The position numbers were made by a program, and so were the translations under genes. DNA of 64,000 nucleotides, from contig NC_084759.1 in assembly GCF_028858725.1 (NCBI RefSeq), positions 90,640,889 to 90,704,888 of the forward strand, given 5' to 3'. Source of the DNA: Colius striatus (taxonomy: Eukaryota; Chordata; Aves; Coliiformes; Coliidae). This document shows, piece after piece, positions 24,982-39,550 of the stretch. Position 1 is the stretch's first letter. Each line of letters opens with the position of its first letter. The notes beneath the pieces were generated by a model that saw nothing but the letters and a program-made list of their open reading frames with translations, had not been told where the DNA came from and did not search any database.

Positions 24982-27900
24982 GAAATGCAGAGACTGAACT
25001 GGAAACGACAGTCTGGTTGGAATCAGTGCCAGATTTCCTGGAGGGACAATGCCAGGCAGTAGGCTGTGAGACACAGGGTGCCCAGGGGTACTGGCAGGTC
25101 CTCTGTGGGATCAAGCAGGCTAAATAGGACACCTCAGTGGGTGCCTCAAGGATGCTTGTGAAGGAGGTCTGCTCTGTGGGACTTTGTAACTCATTCATGG
25201 CTTATGGTTTATTTGCATTTTTTTCTGTCCCTCCTTGAAAAAGAGACACAATATCTCTTCCAAATAAATGAAACAGTTTTCTTCCAGGCAACGAAAAGAG
25301 TGTGATTCAGGTTGAAACAGGGAAGCTTTTTCTGTGACATGCTATAAAGCACTTGAGAGGGGCCTGGCAACACTGGAGTAGGGATCCTGGCAGGTAAGCG
25401 AGAGTAATGCACAATGCAGAGCACAAACAAATTGACGAAACAAAAACTTTCAAGAAACAAATGCTTTGCCAAAATAAAGAAGGAAAAACAAGTTTGGTCA
25501 CTGACTGTAATGAGGTCCCAAAGTTGCTCTTGAGAGTGTCCTTGTTTTGATTTAGCAGCATTGTGGGATATCCATTTCTCTGCCCGAGTCACAACACAGA
25601 TCCAGCTTAACACACATTTCTGGTTACAACTGTTATGCATATCTGTTTCACTTAAAGACACTTCTAAGGGGTTGTCCACCATCCTGGACAGAGCAGGGAA
25701 GGGGCATGTGGACAGTCCACAGTGGGAAAAGCAAGCTCTACTGAGGTGGCTGCGCAGGAGAAAGGGTGCTGAGGTTGCTCAGCTCCACAGCAAGGCCACA
25801 GCACGAGGCCACAGCGACAGCCAAAACCACATTTCCACTGCAGCCAGCAATGTAGGGACTGCATCCTTCTGGCCTCTGGACAGCAAAAGCACCCATGTCA
25901 GAAGTCTTGTGCATCTCAGCACCTTTTGCAGTCAGTAGAGAGTGAGGGAGAGAGAGGAGAGAGCACCTCCAAAAGGCACTTTGGAGCTGAGGGGATGAAT
26001 CATCTTCTCATGGTGCTAGGGACTTAACAAACCGAGGGTGGCTGAGATCCTGGTATCATTGCTTTGTGAGAAATGGGATCAATCCAGGCCAGAAGAGCTA
26101 AATTCAGGCAAAGTGATATTCAGCTGAGCATTGCTTGTCATCTAGGCACCACGTGGTCTTGGAAAGTCCTTGGCCTTGACTCCCACACATGACCCCTCCC
26201 TATGCAGTGCATGGAGGCAGGCAAGAAACAGTGGGAACCAGAAGATCCCATTACAGAGGATTTACTTCATAGAAAGCTAAAAGTTGAGCAGAAAAAACAC
26301 CCAAAAAGGCAGTAGAGACTGCTAAGAAGAGAGACAAGAGTTAAGGTTCAACCTCAACTAGTTCCAGAAAGAAAAAGTCCTGTGTTCTGGCCATGGCTCC
26401 CAGACATTAAGGTTTTTCTAATATCACGTGCAAAAATGAGATCAATTCCTCCTCAAGACACTGAGGAAAAAAACACTACAGACAGACCTAACCCAACCCC
26501 CCCATTCCATCCCATTGCCCCAAAACCGTCATTTTGCTTGAGAAAATGAAGGGAAAGCAAACAAGATTCACAAAGAGCTAGCAAAATTTTTCTTCAAGAG
26601 TTCTACGAGATTTGGGTCTTTGCCCCAGGAGAGAAGAAAATGTCTCCCCAGCCACCCATACCAGCAACCCTCTAACCTGTATTTAACTAAGTGGCAGTAG
26701 TGGCCTGTTACCTGCAGAATGAAAGGGCAGATGCAGGAGCAGATTCAAATATCAGGCTGCTCATTGGAGCATGCAAAACTGGTAGAGAAGCGGGTGAGAA
26801 CTGTGCCTTGACACAGAAAGTGAGACAGATTTTGGGGTCTGACATGTCATTTGTGCCCTGGCCATGTGTGAAGAGTGGATGTAATCCCTTCAGTGCGTTG
26901 GGAATATCCCTTTTGTGCTTCCCAAACCAGGGGTTATACCAGGAGCAGAGGGAGCAATACATGTGATGTCAGGCTCCTCTCTGAGCATCTTTCAGTCCTT
27001 AAGACTCAGCCAAACCCTTGAGTTCTGACTTCCAGTTTACTCCCCATACAGGAACAGTGATGAATTATTTAGGCTGAGAGAAAGAAAAGAGCCCGGATGG
27101 GCTGTCCCTCTCTGAGCAGCAACCAGCATGGCATTGTTTCCCTTAGTTAGGCACAGGAAAACAGTCACTTGCCTACATGCCACCACGTATCTCTCACAAG
27201 GAAGTCCAACAAACCCCATCACCAATCCACGGCCTGAATCTTGCTGCGGGATTGGAGCGTGTGTGTATTGTGTGTGTGCGTGTGTGTGCTCAGAGCACTC
27301 CACGTATTCAGTGTGATGATGGGAACACACTATTGAGAGAAAAATAACAAATGTCTTCACCTAAATTTTGTCTAGAATTATGTCTATTGTCACACATTCA
27401 AATATTTTAAAAGCGGCAGCCAGTTTCATGGGTTTACATCTCTAGTTGCTTCTGGACACACATTTTCATTTCTCTCCCCAGAATTAATCATATCCATCTT
27501 GTCTTTGATGACATCTTTGTCTTTTATGGGCAAAATATTTCACTGAAATGTAAATTTAGTTTACAGAAGGTTTTTCTGATATAGACTTCATACAGCCCGC
27601 ATGCCTCTGGGCAACAAGCATGTTCCTGAGACTCATCACATCTAACTTCCGTGGTCTAAAACTTAGATGCCCAGTCCAAATGATTTGTCCTGGCTGTCTG
27701 TCTGGTCGGTGACAGATACCTCCAGATAGTTCATGTTACAAGGCAAGTGAGTAGGAAAGGTGAAAATGAGATACCTTTCAGCAGTGTCTACATCTTGACT
27801 GACTAAGGAGAGAGCCTGGACAGCCGCCCTAGGGGAGGCAATTCTAACTCTGACCTCCTTCTGGATCAGCAGAGCTAGTGAGGTGAACCTCATTCAGTGG

Positions 27901-28865
27901 GAATTTGGTATGAGAGAAGAAAGCAATCATTTTGCACTAGTTCAGCGGACCAGACTTCCCACAGGATGCATGACATTTGTGCAGCATTATCACCCTACTG
28001 AGCAAAAGGAGTTAGATTTCTAAAAGCAAGAAAAGCTATTGCTTTTGCTCATGAGCACACTTAAAAGCAATGCATCAAAGGCAGGTTCTCCCAAACCCTC
28101 ACTGCAAATTTAAAATGCAAGTCCAAAAATCCCTTCCTAAACTATCATACATAATTGCCAGCACACATTTAGTAAAGGACGTTGCCCAGGACAAGCTGCA
28201 GAAATCCTAGATCATGTTTCTGAGTAAAGCAGACATCAGTGATCACGCACAGCCCTTTCTCGAATTTAGATGCTATTAGTTTGTCCACATGACTGGCTCT
28301 CACCTGCCAATTTCTAGGTGAGTCCAGTGCTGTTTCCAGCTTCCATGCCAAGCTCTGTACAAGCCCAATGAGAAGAGACAAGCAAGTATTGTAAGTGGAG
28401 CAATGACTGGTCAGGTGGAACTGTGGAGGGTTTGCATGTGATTTTGAAGTGCTAATATAACTGGGATTACTGTTTCCAGATGATGTGTTACAGTCCCAGG
28501 AGAGCCAAGAAAGGCAATCTCTCTGCTCTGATCTGCATGTCCTCTCCAGACAAGTGGTCTCTGTTAATGTGTAGAGGGTGCAACTCTTCAGATAGTTCCT
28601 ACAGAAAACAGGAATGAACTACAGCGCTCACTCTTTCAACCTGTCATCCAGAAAAGGTACAACTGTGCTCATTTAGAATGTCCCCTGTATTTAGCTGTCA
28701 GATGCTTAGTGATATTAATAAGGGAGTCAATAATCTCTGCCAATGATAAAATTGTTGCAGTATGCTAACCAAGCTAAGCTTTCCCTTTGGAGGAACATTT
28801 CTATGGAGTACAGAAAGGAGTTCATGACAGGCATACAGAGCTAAAGCAGGTAATAATATGATTTT
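24982..28865. other. Upstream region of CRYAA, no gene seen
   Basis: Minus-strand upstream DNA of CRYAA. Lens enhancers are expected here by comparison with mammals, but beyond the Maf site I cannot point to specific elements. The GT microsatellite is at 27258. Confidence 0.5.
27258..27290 (+). repeat. Interrupted (GT)n microsatellite
   Basis: GT dinucleotides with single interruptions, about 33 bp. Confidence 0.85.
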
Positions 28866-29565
28866 CATAGAATCATAGAATGTTAGAGGTTGGAAAGGAA
28901 CTTTAGAGATTATCTAGTCCAACACCTCTGCTAAAGAAGGTCCACTTAGGTCAGGTCACACAGGAATGTGTCCAGGTTGGTCTTGAAGACTTCCAAGGAA
29001 GGAGACTCCACAGCCTCCCTGGGCAGCCTGTGCAAGGGCTCCCTCACCTCAACAGTGAAATAGTTTTTTCTTATGTTTAAATGAAACTTTTTGTGTTCCA
29101 GCTTCATCCCATTACCCCTTGTCTTGTTGCTAGATACCATAGAAAAAAGTGCTGCCCTAACCTCCTGACACCCACCATTTAGATATTTGTAAATATTAAT
29201 GAGATCTCCCCTCAGTCTCCTCTTCTCCAGATTAAACATCCCGGTTCCCGCAGCCTTTCCTCATAAGGAAGATGCTTCAGTCCTCTGATCATCTTGGTGG
29301 CCCTGCGCTGGACCCTCTCAAAAATTTCCCTGTCCTTCTTGAGCCCTGAACTGGACATAGGACTCCAGATTAGAGAGGGGACAGAATCTCTCTCAACCTG
29401 CTGGCTACACTCTGCTTGATGCATCCCAGGATGCCATTGGCCTTCTTGGCCACGAGGGCACATTGCTGGCTCATGGTTAGTTTATTGTCAACTAGGACTC
29501 CCAGGTCTCTCTCTGCAGAGCTGCTCTCCAGCAGGTCAATCCCCAGCCTGTACTGATTTTCTTCC
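28866..29565 (-). mobile_element. CR1 3' end, about 700 bp
   Basis: Begins on the plus strand with CATAGAATCATAGAA, the reverse complement of the CR1 tail, and extends into the ORF2 end. The longest CR1 tail in the window. Minus-strand translation contains the CR1-type [24 protein letters not shown]. 5' truncated. Confidence 0.92.
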
Positions 29566-32500
29566 TATCAGTCTTGCTGTGATAGAAAATACCACTAGTA
29601 TGTGTTAGAGAGATGGTGACTGGGAAAAAAGCAATCATGCTTTTCTTAAACTTATATAGACCTAGCTTTGAAAAAGATGCAAGAAGTCAATAGAAGTCAG
29701 TATGCAAGCAGTCAAACTCAAAGGGCAGGCTCAAGTGAAGGGAGCCAGCATCACCAGTTCTGGCTAGTGAGCTGCTAAGCATTTATTAAAAGCTTTCCGT
29801 GGAAATGAGCAGGGAGCATTTATGTCTTTCTTTCTAAGAGAAGAGCCCTTTCTTTAGAACTCTCATTTCCTGTTCCTCAACCATATGCATGCCACCCAGA
29901 ACAATGCCATGGTCAGGAGCTCCAAACCTTTCTACCATGTCTGACCTGGGATGCTGATGGAGGAAGGAGCAACTGATTAGAACTGCAAATAGACTCATTC
30001 CCCTCTGTGCTCAATCCCCTGTCAAATACCATGGAAGCATTCAAGTAGTAACTTCTGCTGAGTTTTGAATGCTGTTGATATCTTACTAAAGTTTAGAATG
30101 GATATGGGGAGGTGAGGCCACCTTACCAGTGCAATTTTAACCCCCATTGTGGTTGGGGCTGCAGGGCTCTAACAATGGGAGGGCTGACAGGAGAAAAGGC
30201 AGATGTTACACTCTTCTTTTTTAATAAGATGAATAAGTGTTTTGTGTTAAAAGCAAAGAGAACACTTGAACACCTCTCTTTGAGGAGAGTTCATAGCAAG
30301 AAAGAAACCAGTTAGCAGGAAGATTGCTACATGCTGAGCACCTTTGAAAATCAGGCCATGCATTAAGAAGATTAAATATAGATCTAGGAGCCTAACTTTC
30401 AGTAAGTGCATTAAAAAAAAAAAAGGAAAAAACTCACAACCCACACTTGGCTTGCTTTTCTTTTAAAGAAACATCAGTCTGTCTCTAGAGAATTCTGCAA
30501 ATTCCCATGCCCAAATAGCCATCAGCTGCCCAGCTGGGAACAGGTGAGCAACCCCCTGCTCTCCAGCAGTTTGGCTTAGAGAGTGAGAGGCTAAGCCTGT
30601 CCTGGTGCAAGTCATCACAGCTGTCTCTTCCCTCTCCTCTTCAACTCTTGTCTAATGAACAGTCAACCCCTCTACCACAGGTTTTGTCCCAGGTGGTCCC
30701 CACTTTTGCTCACAATAGTTTTTGCTCCACAGGAATCGTGTTTACAAGATTGCTAAACACCAAAGCCAAGGAGAGAGAGAAAGAGAGAGATCATGGAGGG
30801 GATACGTTGCAGAGGTCACATTTCTGGTTTTCTATCTAAAAGAAATCTTTGTCCTACTGTTTTAAGGTACTGTCTTTTGTTTTATTGCTGGCCTTTGGGA
30901 TTCTTTTTCCACTCCAACATCTCCACTCCCCCTATTTTAGAAGGATGGGTGATTTTTATTTCCTGGCTCATAGTGATCCACAGTCAGATTTTCTATTCAG
31001 CTGTATACTGGAAAAATTAAATATCCACCCTCCTCACACAAAGACTGATATTTATTTTATCTAAAGAATTTATATAATACCAACAGTCTGCCTTGGTGCA
31101 GCCAAAGAGGCTTAAAAAATTACTAGCGATCCCTTTTTTCCACCTCAGAGCCCACATCCTAAACACTGAACAAATCCCATCAGTGTTTAGGGCACATAAC
31201 ATCATTGTCATCAAATCAATGGTGAATTTACGTGCCGTTAATCCTTGGCATTTATTCAAACAAGCTCAGCAAGTTTTAGCAGCACAATGCATTTTATGTT
31301 TTCATCAATGGATTTGCATAGCAAATGAGAGATACTCTTTGCTTCCCAGTCTGCAACAGCAAGCGAAGAGAGTGGGAGATGTGAAGAGAGCATCTAGCAC
31401 AACCAGAGAGACGGAGAACTGGAACAGGAGCAGGTTTGGAAATTTACAGCTGCAAAGCAATGATGCCTCTCCCCATCTATAGATCCCAGAGCACTTTCCG
31501 GAGGAGGTAAGTATCATCGTAGTGACAGGGAACAATAAGTAAAATGACTTCTCACCCAAAAAGGCAGAGGTTCAATTTGAGTCCTTTTCATTCCCCTAAC
31601 CTTTTCTGTGAATAAAACCATTTCTCTTGCAACTCCATAGAGCCTGCTGCTGAGAACCCCTCTGCCTTGCAATCAGCTCTCATCTCCTTGAGCCTTCCAT
31701 GGCCTCTCTTCATCCAGTATAAAATATTCCTTTTGCTCCGGGAATTATAGCCATTTTATTCATGCCAGAGAATCTGAGAGTGTAGGGTTGTTTTGTGACA
31801 CGATGTTTAACTAGTCTAAAGCAAATAATTATGATAAGCGATGTAATAGTTTGAGGAATTAAAACTTTGACTTTTTTAGAGAACATGAGGAATTATGTCT
31901 GTTGCTTTTTGTTATGAACCTCTACCAATAAACAAACAAACAAATAAATAAATACATGCACACATAAGATGGATCTTCTGATTGAGACCTCTTTTTATTT
32001 AAAAAAAACCAAACAAATGGTAAAAAAAAAAACCAAAAAACAACTTGCTATGTGGTTCTTTCTTTGTTGATTTGGGTTTTTTTCAATTCCAGTGCTCCCA
32101 ACAAGTCAGATGTGAGTTACTTCTGCATGGCCAACATAAGCATTCCTGTATTGAGCAGATCACTCTACAGACCTTGTAGCAGAGCAATCCTATAGATTTT
32201 TTTTTTCTGCAAAAGATTCATGCTCAGCCTCTGCACTGGGAAGTTATGGCATACAGGGAGGAGCAGTGGTATCACAGAGAATACTCTACCACAGACAATC
32301 ACTTGGCAAATAACATGGAAGGCTTGGGAAGGAGACAACACTAAAGGCAGCAAGTGTCTGCAGAGGGGGAAAAGAGACAGAAGGAGAGGCTAATCAGGAA
32401 GAAAAGTGGCTTTATCTTCTGGCACAGGGAAAGACTGAATGATTGGTGCCGATGTTGCAGGGAAGGAGAGGCAGGATGAGGGGATCTGTAAGAGCATTGG

Positions 32501-33757
32501 AAGAAGGCTAAAAGAGATACTATCGTGGAAAGATAGTGGTTTGAATAGGACAAGCAGCTCCGTAAAGGACATTCTGCAAATCCTGCAGTGAATTACATAG
32601 ATCTGGTTTGAGTCTGCCTCTTGCTGTCTGAACAAGGTTTGGAGGGAAAACGCCAGACACTGAAGGTAAAAGTCATTGCACGAATTCTTAAACCACCCAG
32701 GAAAGTTCCAAAAATTGCCTCATCTCAAATGATGGTGCAGTTGTTGTTTAGCATTCAAGTGTAACCTGGCAATGGGAATTGAGCTGTTTGTTGGTGCTAA
32801 AGGGACTGCAGAGATTCACTCTCGGAGAAGACTGGAGGTGGGCAGGGCAAGAAGACAGTATCAGAGCTTAAAGGGACATTGACGAAAGGGGGGTTGGGCA
32901 GGCAAGTCATTTAATTGATTCAGGTTAGGCAGTGAGAGGCATCAAGAAACCTGATGGTACTACAGAGACTGGAACCAACACAATTCTTCACTAGGTACAG
33001 TGTGGTTCACAGTATAGTTAGGTTATTTAAGGTTAACCAAGGTAACTTGCTGTGACTGCACAATACAGACAGCATCCAGATAACTACCACAGGAAACACA
33101 TCCTTTAACAGGCAAACACGGGGCTGAACCTCTCTGAACCTCCACCCTGTTCCTATGTACCTGTGCAGTGCCACAGGATCTGCAAATCTCCCTGTGTCAA
33201 CGGTAAATGCAAAATTTTCACAGCTTTCATCTGGCTCAAAGGGATCCACTCTGTTCAGTCAGCAGCCTAACCAAGAGGGGGAAAAAAAAGCTGTCTCTTG
33301 GTCAGATAAGGATCCCTGTCCCTTATGCCTGGGTGCCAGATGAGTCTGTTATGAGGGCAGCTGTCTGGTGACTTGAAGAATTTATTTCTACAGTAGCTCA
33401 GTGATGGGAACCTCTGAAAAAAAAATAAAAAGCAAAACATCACTTGGCAGAGAAAGACCCTAATGAACCGTTCGTCTAAGCTGCTCCCAAATCCTCTTGC
33501 TGGGTTTATGTGCACTGATGTGAGGATGAGCATTAGTATGAGGGTGGTGTAGGTTAGCAGCAGAAAGATTAGTGCGATAGGCTGGCGAACAAAGTGCTGA
33601 GGCCGTCCCTGTGTGCGTCACTGCACCCAGGCCTGCTCTCAGTCCTTCTCCTCAGCTCTCACACACCACCACCTTATGGCCGCTCTGCATCACCCCAGGA
33701 GAGGAGGGAGGTGGTGTGAGATAGTCATCCCCTCGATGTCTCTTACAATAGAGCTCA
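29566..33757. other. Intergenic, candidate conserved non-coding DNA
   Basis: No gene seen. The segment about 31060-31340 is AT-rich, non-repetitive and open in frames on both strands, a texture common in conserved non-coding elements. Poly-purine and AAAC/AAAT runs near 31930-32040. Confidence 0.5.
31929..31955 (+). repeat. (AAAC)n(AAAT)n microsatellite
   Basis: Adjacent short runs of AAAC and AAAT units. Confidence 0.8.
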
Positions 33758-34260
33758 TGTTGTCTGAAAAGCAGCTTCATGCCCAATGTGCACTAAGCCA
33801 ATCTACACAGAGCCGAGGTGCTGCTTTGTTTTGTGTCTGCACAGAGACAGGTGCTGGGTGGTAGCCCCACAATGCCAGCACCCCCAACAGCACATCCCAC
33901 GTTTTGTTTGTCCAAAGTCTTATATAACACATATTGTGATTCTCTCTGGTGAGTCCTCTGCCTGGTATGTAGATTGAGTAAACTAGCATCCCTCCTCTGG
34001 CAGCCAGCAGGGCAGGGGGGTTCTGTCCTTATCAGTCTCTGATCCTTCTTCAGGAATACAATCATTACCTATAAAGTAACCAGGTCCACCCATCAAGCTG
34101 TTAATGATGGTCAGAGTACAGTCCTTACCATACCATGCATATAAAACAACTGGGCACGCCCCATCCACCTGTTGATAAGGTCTCTCCCCCTCAGGCAGAG
34201 AAACTTATTGTTATTTCAGGACATCCTTTACGAGGACAGCCTGTCTGTCCTGAGTCCGTA
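33758..34260 (-). repeat. Older solo LTR-like repeat, copy A
   Basis: Read on the minus strand it ends GCTGCTTTTCAGACAACA (at 33758), carries a TATATAAG box near 33920 and the block CAGCACCTGTCTCTGTGCAG, all shared with copy B. It also shares an upstream block (GACTGATAAGGA) with copy C. The 5' end is uncertain; a CR1 tail begins at 34291. Confidence 0.6.
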
Positions 34261-34290
34261 TGTTTATTTTGATGGGTACCATCTTAATAT

Positions 34291-34513
34291 TCATAGAATC
34301 ACAGAATGGTAGGGGTTGGAAGGGACCTCTAAGGATCATCCAGCCCAACCCCCTGCTAAAGCAGGTTCACCTCAATCAGGTCACACAGGAACGTATCCAG
34401 GCAGATTTGAAAACCTCCAGAGAAGGAAACTCCACACCCTCCCTGGGCAGCCTCTGACGGGGGTCCCTCACCCTCACAGTAAAGAAGCTTCTCCTTAAGT
34501 TTAAGTTGAACTA
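34291..34513 (-). mobile_element. CR1 3' end, short copy
   Basis: Starts TCATAGAATCACAGAATGG and shows the usual tail blocks (GGTCACACAGGAACGTATCC, CTCCCTGGGCAGCC). About 220 bp; 5' truncated. Confidence 0.9.
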
Positions 34514-37500
34514 ATATTAGTTCTATCTACAAAGCACTCACACATCTGGACCTAGTGCATACTGTTTCCTATGCTCTTTTATCTGGTTGCACACACAGGC
34601 TGGGGACTGGAGCATGCTCCTGGGGAGAAGACCACAAAATGAAGGGATAATCAAGCTGAAGGCAATCACGTTTCCCAGACTTTAACTTGTAAGAGAGTGT
34701 TTCACTCAGGCACAGCAGATGCGATAAGACTTCAGATAGTGGATGCAACACTAATGACTGTGGTTTTGCTGTGTACAATTAAGGTTAAATGATAAAGATC
34801 GTCACAGGATCTCCAGCCTAAAACAGCCCCTCTTTTCCATTTTTTTTTTCTCCCCAAATGTTTTCTGCGTTTTACCAAAAGGTCACAGCCAGAAGACCAA
34901 ATACAGTAAGGCAAAACAAGCAAACAGAAAAACCCCTGCTGCAGCTGTTGAGTAAAATAAATAAAGAATTTTTTTTTCATGTTACAGCTGGGAAGAGCAG
35001 TGCAGAGGAGGGGAGCTGCAGCTGTGGGTGCAATAACAAGAGGGAAATTTAGAGCAATCATTTTTAAATTCAGAGCCTCAAATTTAAACTCACAGCATGC
35101 AAACACAAAAGTCCTTGCGTAACATTTCTCACTTACAAGGGTGACACAATGACCTTGTAGATTTCAGAGGAGCTTTTCAGTGATCCAGTGAGGATGCTTT
35201 CAGTTATAAAGGTTTAAGAAATACACTTTATGAGCAGCCGCAGATGTAGGAGAGTGGTTCTGGAGGTTTCTGATAGCATTTGGGCAGATGAACAAAGAAA
35301 AATTTACACTCAGTAATGTTGCCCAACTCTTGGTGTTCTTTCTCCACCTACTGCATGACAAGAGGAATGCTCTACAGCCTCACTGAGCTACCTGAGAAGG
35401 GATTCTTTTCTAGTGCTATGCACTGTTTTGCCACAGACCGAGTATGTTCAGCCTCCCTTTCTCATTCTAAAGTCTTGTACATCTTGCCATTCTGACTTCT
35501 CAATTTTATTCACCAGGATGTATTTCTGATCTATGCATTTGTGTGCTGCCGAGTGACTAAAACCTTCTGCCAATGCTGTTCAGTCTTCCTCTGGGCCTGT
35601 GTTGCTTTACAACCCTGTTCCAGGGTACCTAAAAAAGCTGTAATTTCCAAAGAGTTACTTGCTCTTCACAACACTCCGGCAAAAAGTAGCCCATCATCCT
35701 TTGAAAGGCACGAAGATTCCACTCCTTTTATGGCCCTCTTGTGGCCATCTCTTTTCAGTGTCCCGGCCCATGTTGGAAGCTGGCTCCCACCCCAGGGATG
35801 ACCTGAGGGTAAGAGGGATAAGAGAAAGAAGGCAGAAAAATGTGGTCCTACGGGCTCCATCAGGTCTGGTCCCTTCTAGGACGGGCAGTACTTTGCAGCT
35901 GGGAAGGCCTTACCTGCCAGCAGACATTCAGACACTGGTACTAATTACCCTGGAAAGGGAAAAAGGGGAACCAGGCACGACCACATTGGCTGTAACACTG
36001 TCCCTGCTCACTGTCCACTGTGCTCCTCCCTGAAGGGGTGCAAAGGCAGCATCCACAGAGGGCAAAGGGATGTTTCATGATGGGAAAAGTATTTCCCAAA
36101 GCCTCACTACTCAGCCTGTCACATAGCACCCTTCCCTCTGCTCTTCTGACCCACACCACTAACATCAACCATTATGCTAGTCCCTGTGCACTCTGCTCCT
36201 TCTCTCTTGCACTACTTTCTTCTGGAATTTGGAGGGCAGGGGGGGTGGATTTTATCTCAAGAGTTTCAAGAGGCTGCAACTGTAATGAGCCAGTCCCTCA
36301 GGCACCATGCACTGCTGTAGCTGTGCCACTTCATTTCAACACCCTGCTCTGATCCAAAGGGCTGGATTATCATGACCTGCAGGAATCCAGCTTGGTTGAA
36401 CAAGTAAATAATCAGCAAAGAGAATCCTTGCTGTAATCAATAAAAGCGTGAAAAAAACAGAGGGCATATATCTTTGAGAAAATGAGGACAGCCTTCCTGA
36501 AAACTGCTCCCCTCCCTTTGGGGTTTGCAAAGCCTGAGAATTTTGGGCCGTGTAAGTAAAAGTGCAGCCCTTGTAATGTCACGTAATAAATGTCTCCATA
36601 CAAAGTAGAAGAGCTGTTGCCCTGAAAAAAAACCCTGTCCTTTTTCAGTGAATGTTATTGCAAGGGTTTTGACATGGCTGCTCCACGGCTTACTGCAGTT
36701 GGCAAGTGCTCTTTATCTCCATAAACTGTAGCATAGGCAATTTTTCCAGTGTGTTCACAGCATATCAGAAGCAATGTGCAGTCTTCGGTTGAGATCACAA
36801 TACGCTCTGCACCCATTTAGCATCTATTCCCATAGGTTGCCACACTGCAGAGTTGGCCTGTCCTTTACAAAGCACTTGAGCAAAACGTGCTCTGGAGTAA
36901 CTGAAAATTTGCACAGCTCTGGGAGGGATTAAGCAAGGTCATTGTTACCATTCTCAGTCACATGTGAAAGAACTCTGAAGAACACCAACATCCAAACTGT
37001 TTACAAGATTGTAGGGTATCTCTTTCATCCCATCAGCTTGCGCTATCAACATTATTCTCTACCTAAGAGACAAAGGTGCTCATTTTCAAAAGAGCTTAGC
37101 TCTCATTTTCACCCTTAAACCAGGATCTGATTTTCAAAGCCTTCATCTTCCAGCTTATTCTGGGCTACAGACAACTAGATTTTCTCAAGCAGCTCCCAGG
37201 CAAACTTCTAATAGCTGGCCCAGCACAGATACATAAGAGGAGGGAAGCTGTGCCACTAGCCAAACAAAAGAAGGTGCAAAGGAAAGAGCTGAAATTTTGC
37301 ATTGGTTTTAACTTGCTCCTGCATGCTTACTCCTCAAGATGAGTGAATTTCCCTGGCCCAAATAGCCAAAGATAAACCCTTCCAACTGTGAAGGGGAGCT
37401 CAACTTCACAGAGAAGCCTTGTTATTATGACCTTTGATCTAGAAGCCATACACTGTACAAAATCCAGAGCTGAAATGTGTACCTTGAGCTATCCTCAGCT

Positions 37501-39550
37501 CACTAATCATGGCTGCTGCATCCATGGCCAGGGAGCCTCCTCCTCTCCCGCACACGGCACCTCCTGACTTCTGCACCAAGTTCTCAGCCAGCCCAGAAGC
37601 ATTATATCCAGCATCACGCCTTTGTGTGAGGGAGGCAAAGACAGGAGGGGACTTCATCGAAGTGCATTAGTTCTTCCTTGCTGCACGAACTTCTGTCTGC
37701 AAGCAAGGGGTGCACTTTAGGAGAATGCCCCTGGAACTTGGTGCTAGAAGAGTGACTGGCCTCCTAATCAAAGAGCTATATTTGCAAGCCTGCTCCACCC
37801 CAACCCAGTGATAGGTGCTGGAGATGGCACTTTGTGCTTGACTGGTTGCAGTTAGCAATAGACTGAGGATGAGGAATCACCAGGAAAGATGGACTAAGCA
37901 TCAATTTCTTTTTCATCCCCAACCTTTAGCTGGACTGTGGGGAGTGCTCAAGACCAGACACACGCTATCTACCATATCAAAAAAGACTGAAGAATGACAA
38001 CTGTATGATTTGACCTTGTTAATCCAGTCATTTAGTAGAGTGTGTAAGTCAACAGCAGCTATTAATGAGCTTGCATCAACATACCTGCTCGATAACCAAG
38101 GACTGCTAACAGAACATTTTTTGCAGCTGTGACTTTAAAACCACTTCTGGTCTAGAAACACAGTGCAGCAAAATTCCCATGACATTCCAGTGAAGACAGC
38201 TGCTTAGGAAAGCAGTTTATATGGGCAGAAAAACAATCAGGCTCTTTTGTAGGCATTGGCATACTGATTAAAGTACCATGTATCTTGCCTTAGGGTGCTC
38301 GCTGTAGCTGCTGATTTGTCGAGAGGGACAAAGGGTAGAGAGAGCATGTGTGGAAAAGCGCATGGAAAACAGCTTGGATGGGTATCTGCTGCCCTTCAGC
38401 CATTGCAAAGATGGAGGTGGTCCATTTTAATAAGTTACAAAGGCAGACCAGCAATCCCTCTTTATCTTGTGGAGATGCCTCCCTCAACAGCCACCTCGAG
38501 GTGGTGAATGGATTATACACCACAAATGCCACTTGCTTCAAAGGAACTTTTTTCATATTGTTCTTCAAAAGCTGTAGCAAGCCCATGCACAGTTTTGGGC
38601 CAACAAAGTAGCCACTTTCAATTAATTTCAAAAGTCCCATGTCAGGCTGGGTTACAGCCAGTCTCTTTCAAACTCTGGATAATAATCCCTTCCCTAGAGG
38701 TGTATCAGGTCCATGGAGGGGTCCCAGGTACACCTAAGGAGTCAGGTGGAGCCTAGGATCCCCTTGCTGCAGGCTCCCTCCAATCTAAGTGCATCTTCAA
38801 GCACGAGCAGTAGTTTTGTCTCTTGTCTTGCAAAGGACAGTGGAGGAATACAATTCTGGCCTTCTTTTTGTGGTAGATAAGACCTGGAAAATCACTGGGG
38901 CCCATGAGACCAGTTCACAGAGACTGCAAGGACACAGCCATAAGGCCTCCTGCCTGTTGCAGCACGGTCCTGACCCATCTCTTCAGTCTGAGACCAGGTG
39001 GGAGGGTGCCTGCAGCCTGGGAGCTGGCAGGGAGTGAGCTGTGGGCAGCTGAGGTAAGAGACTGTGAGGTCCCTTTGCAGCTGCCAGCCCACTGCCAGCA
39101 GCTGCCTGGGCTCCTTCGTCGCCTCCACAGGGACCCTTTAAGCTGCTCAATACAACAAGAGGCAATATGGGCTAGAGAACTGAAATCAGCAGCTTACATC
39201 TGAGCCTAACGAGTGCCAGGAGCTACAGGAAAGCTGTTCCTGATGACAGGAGGTGCAATGGCAAAAAACTTTTCAGCAGCATCAGGGAAGGGACAGGGGA
39301 GCCTCTTTAATTTAGGATTTACTAAATACCTGAATAGTCTCATGTCAGTTACTGAGCTACTGAGCTACACTGCAGCTTCATCTGCCCTGTCCTTGCAGAG
39401 ATCAGATTCCCTCATCATGACACCATCACCTTCCAGCTCTCTCACTACCACGTACCAACAAAGTTACCAGAAACTAATGGTCTTGCTATGGCCATTTCAA
39501 ATAGATTTTAATCTTGGGGGGAAATAGTTGTCTAGTATTACTCCAGCATT
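34514..39550. other. Intergenic, no gene seen
   Basis: No repeats recognised. The segment about 36640-36870 may be conserved non-coding DNA. Open frames at 38.3-39.2 kb on both strands have no recognisable homology. Confidence 0.5.
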
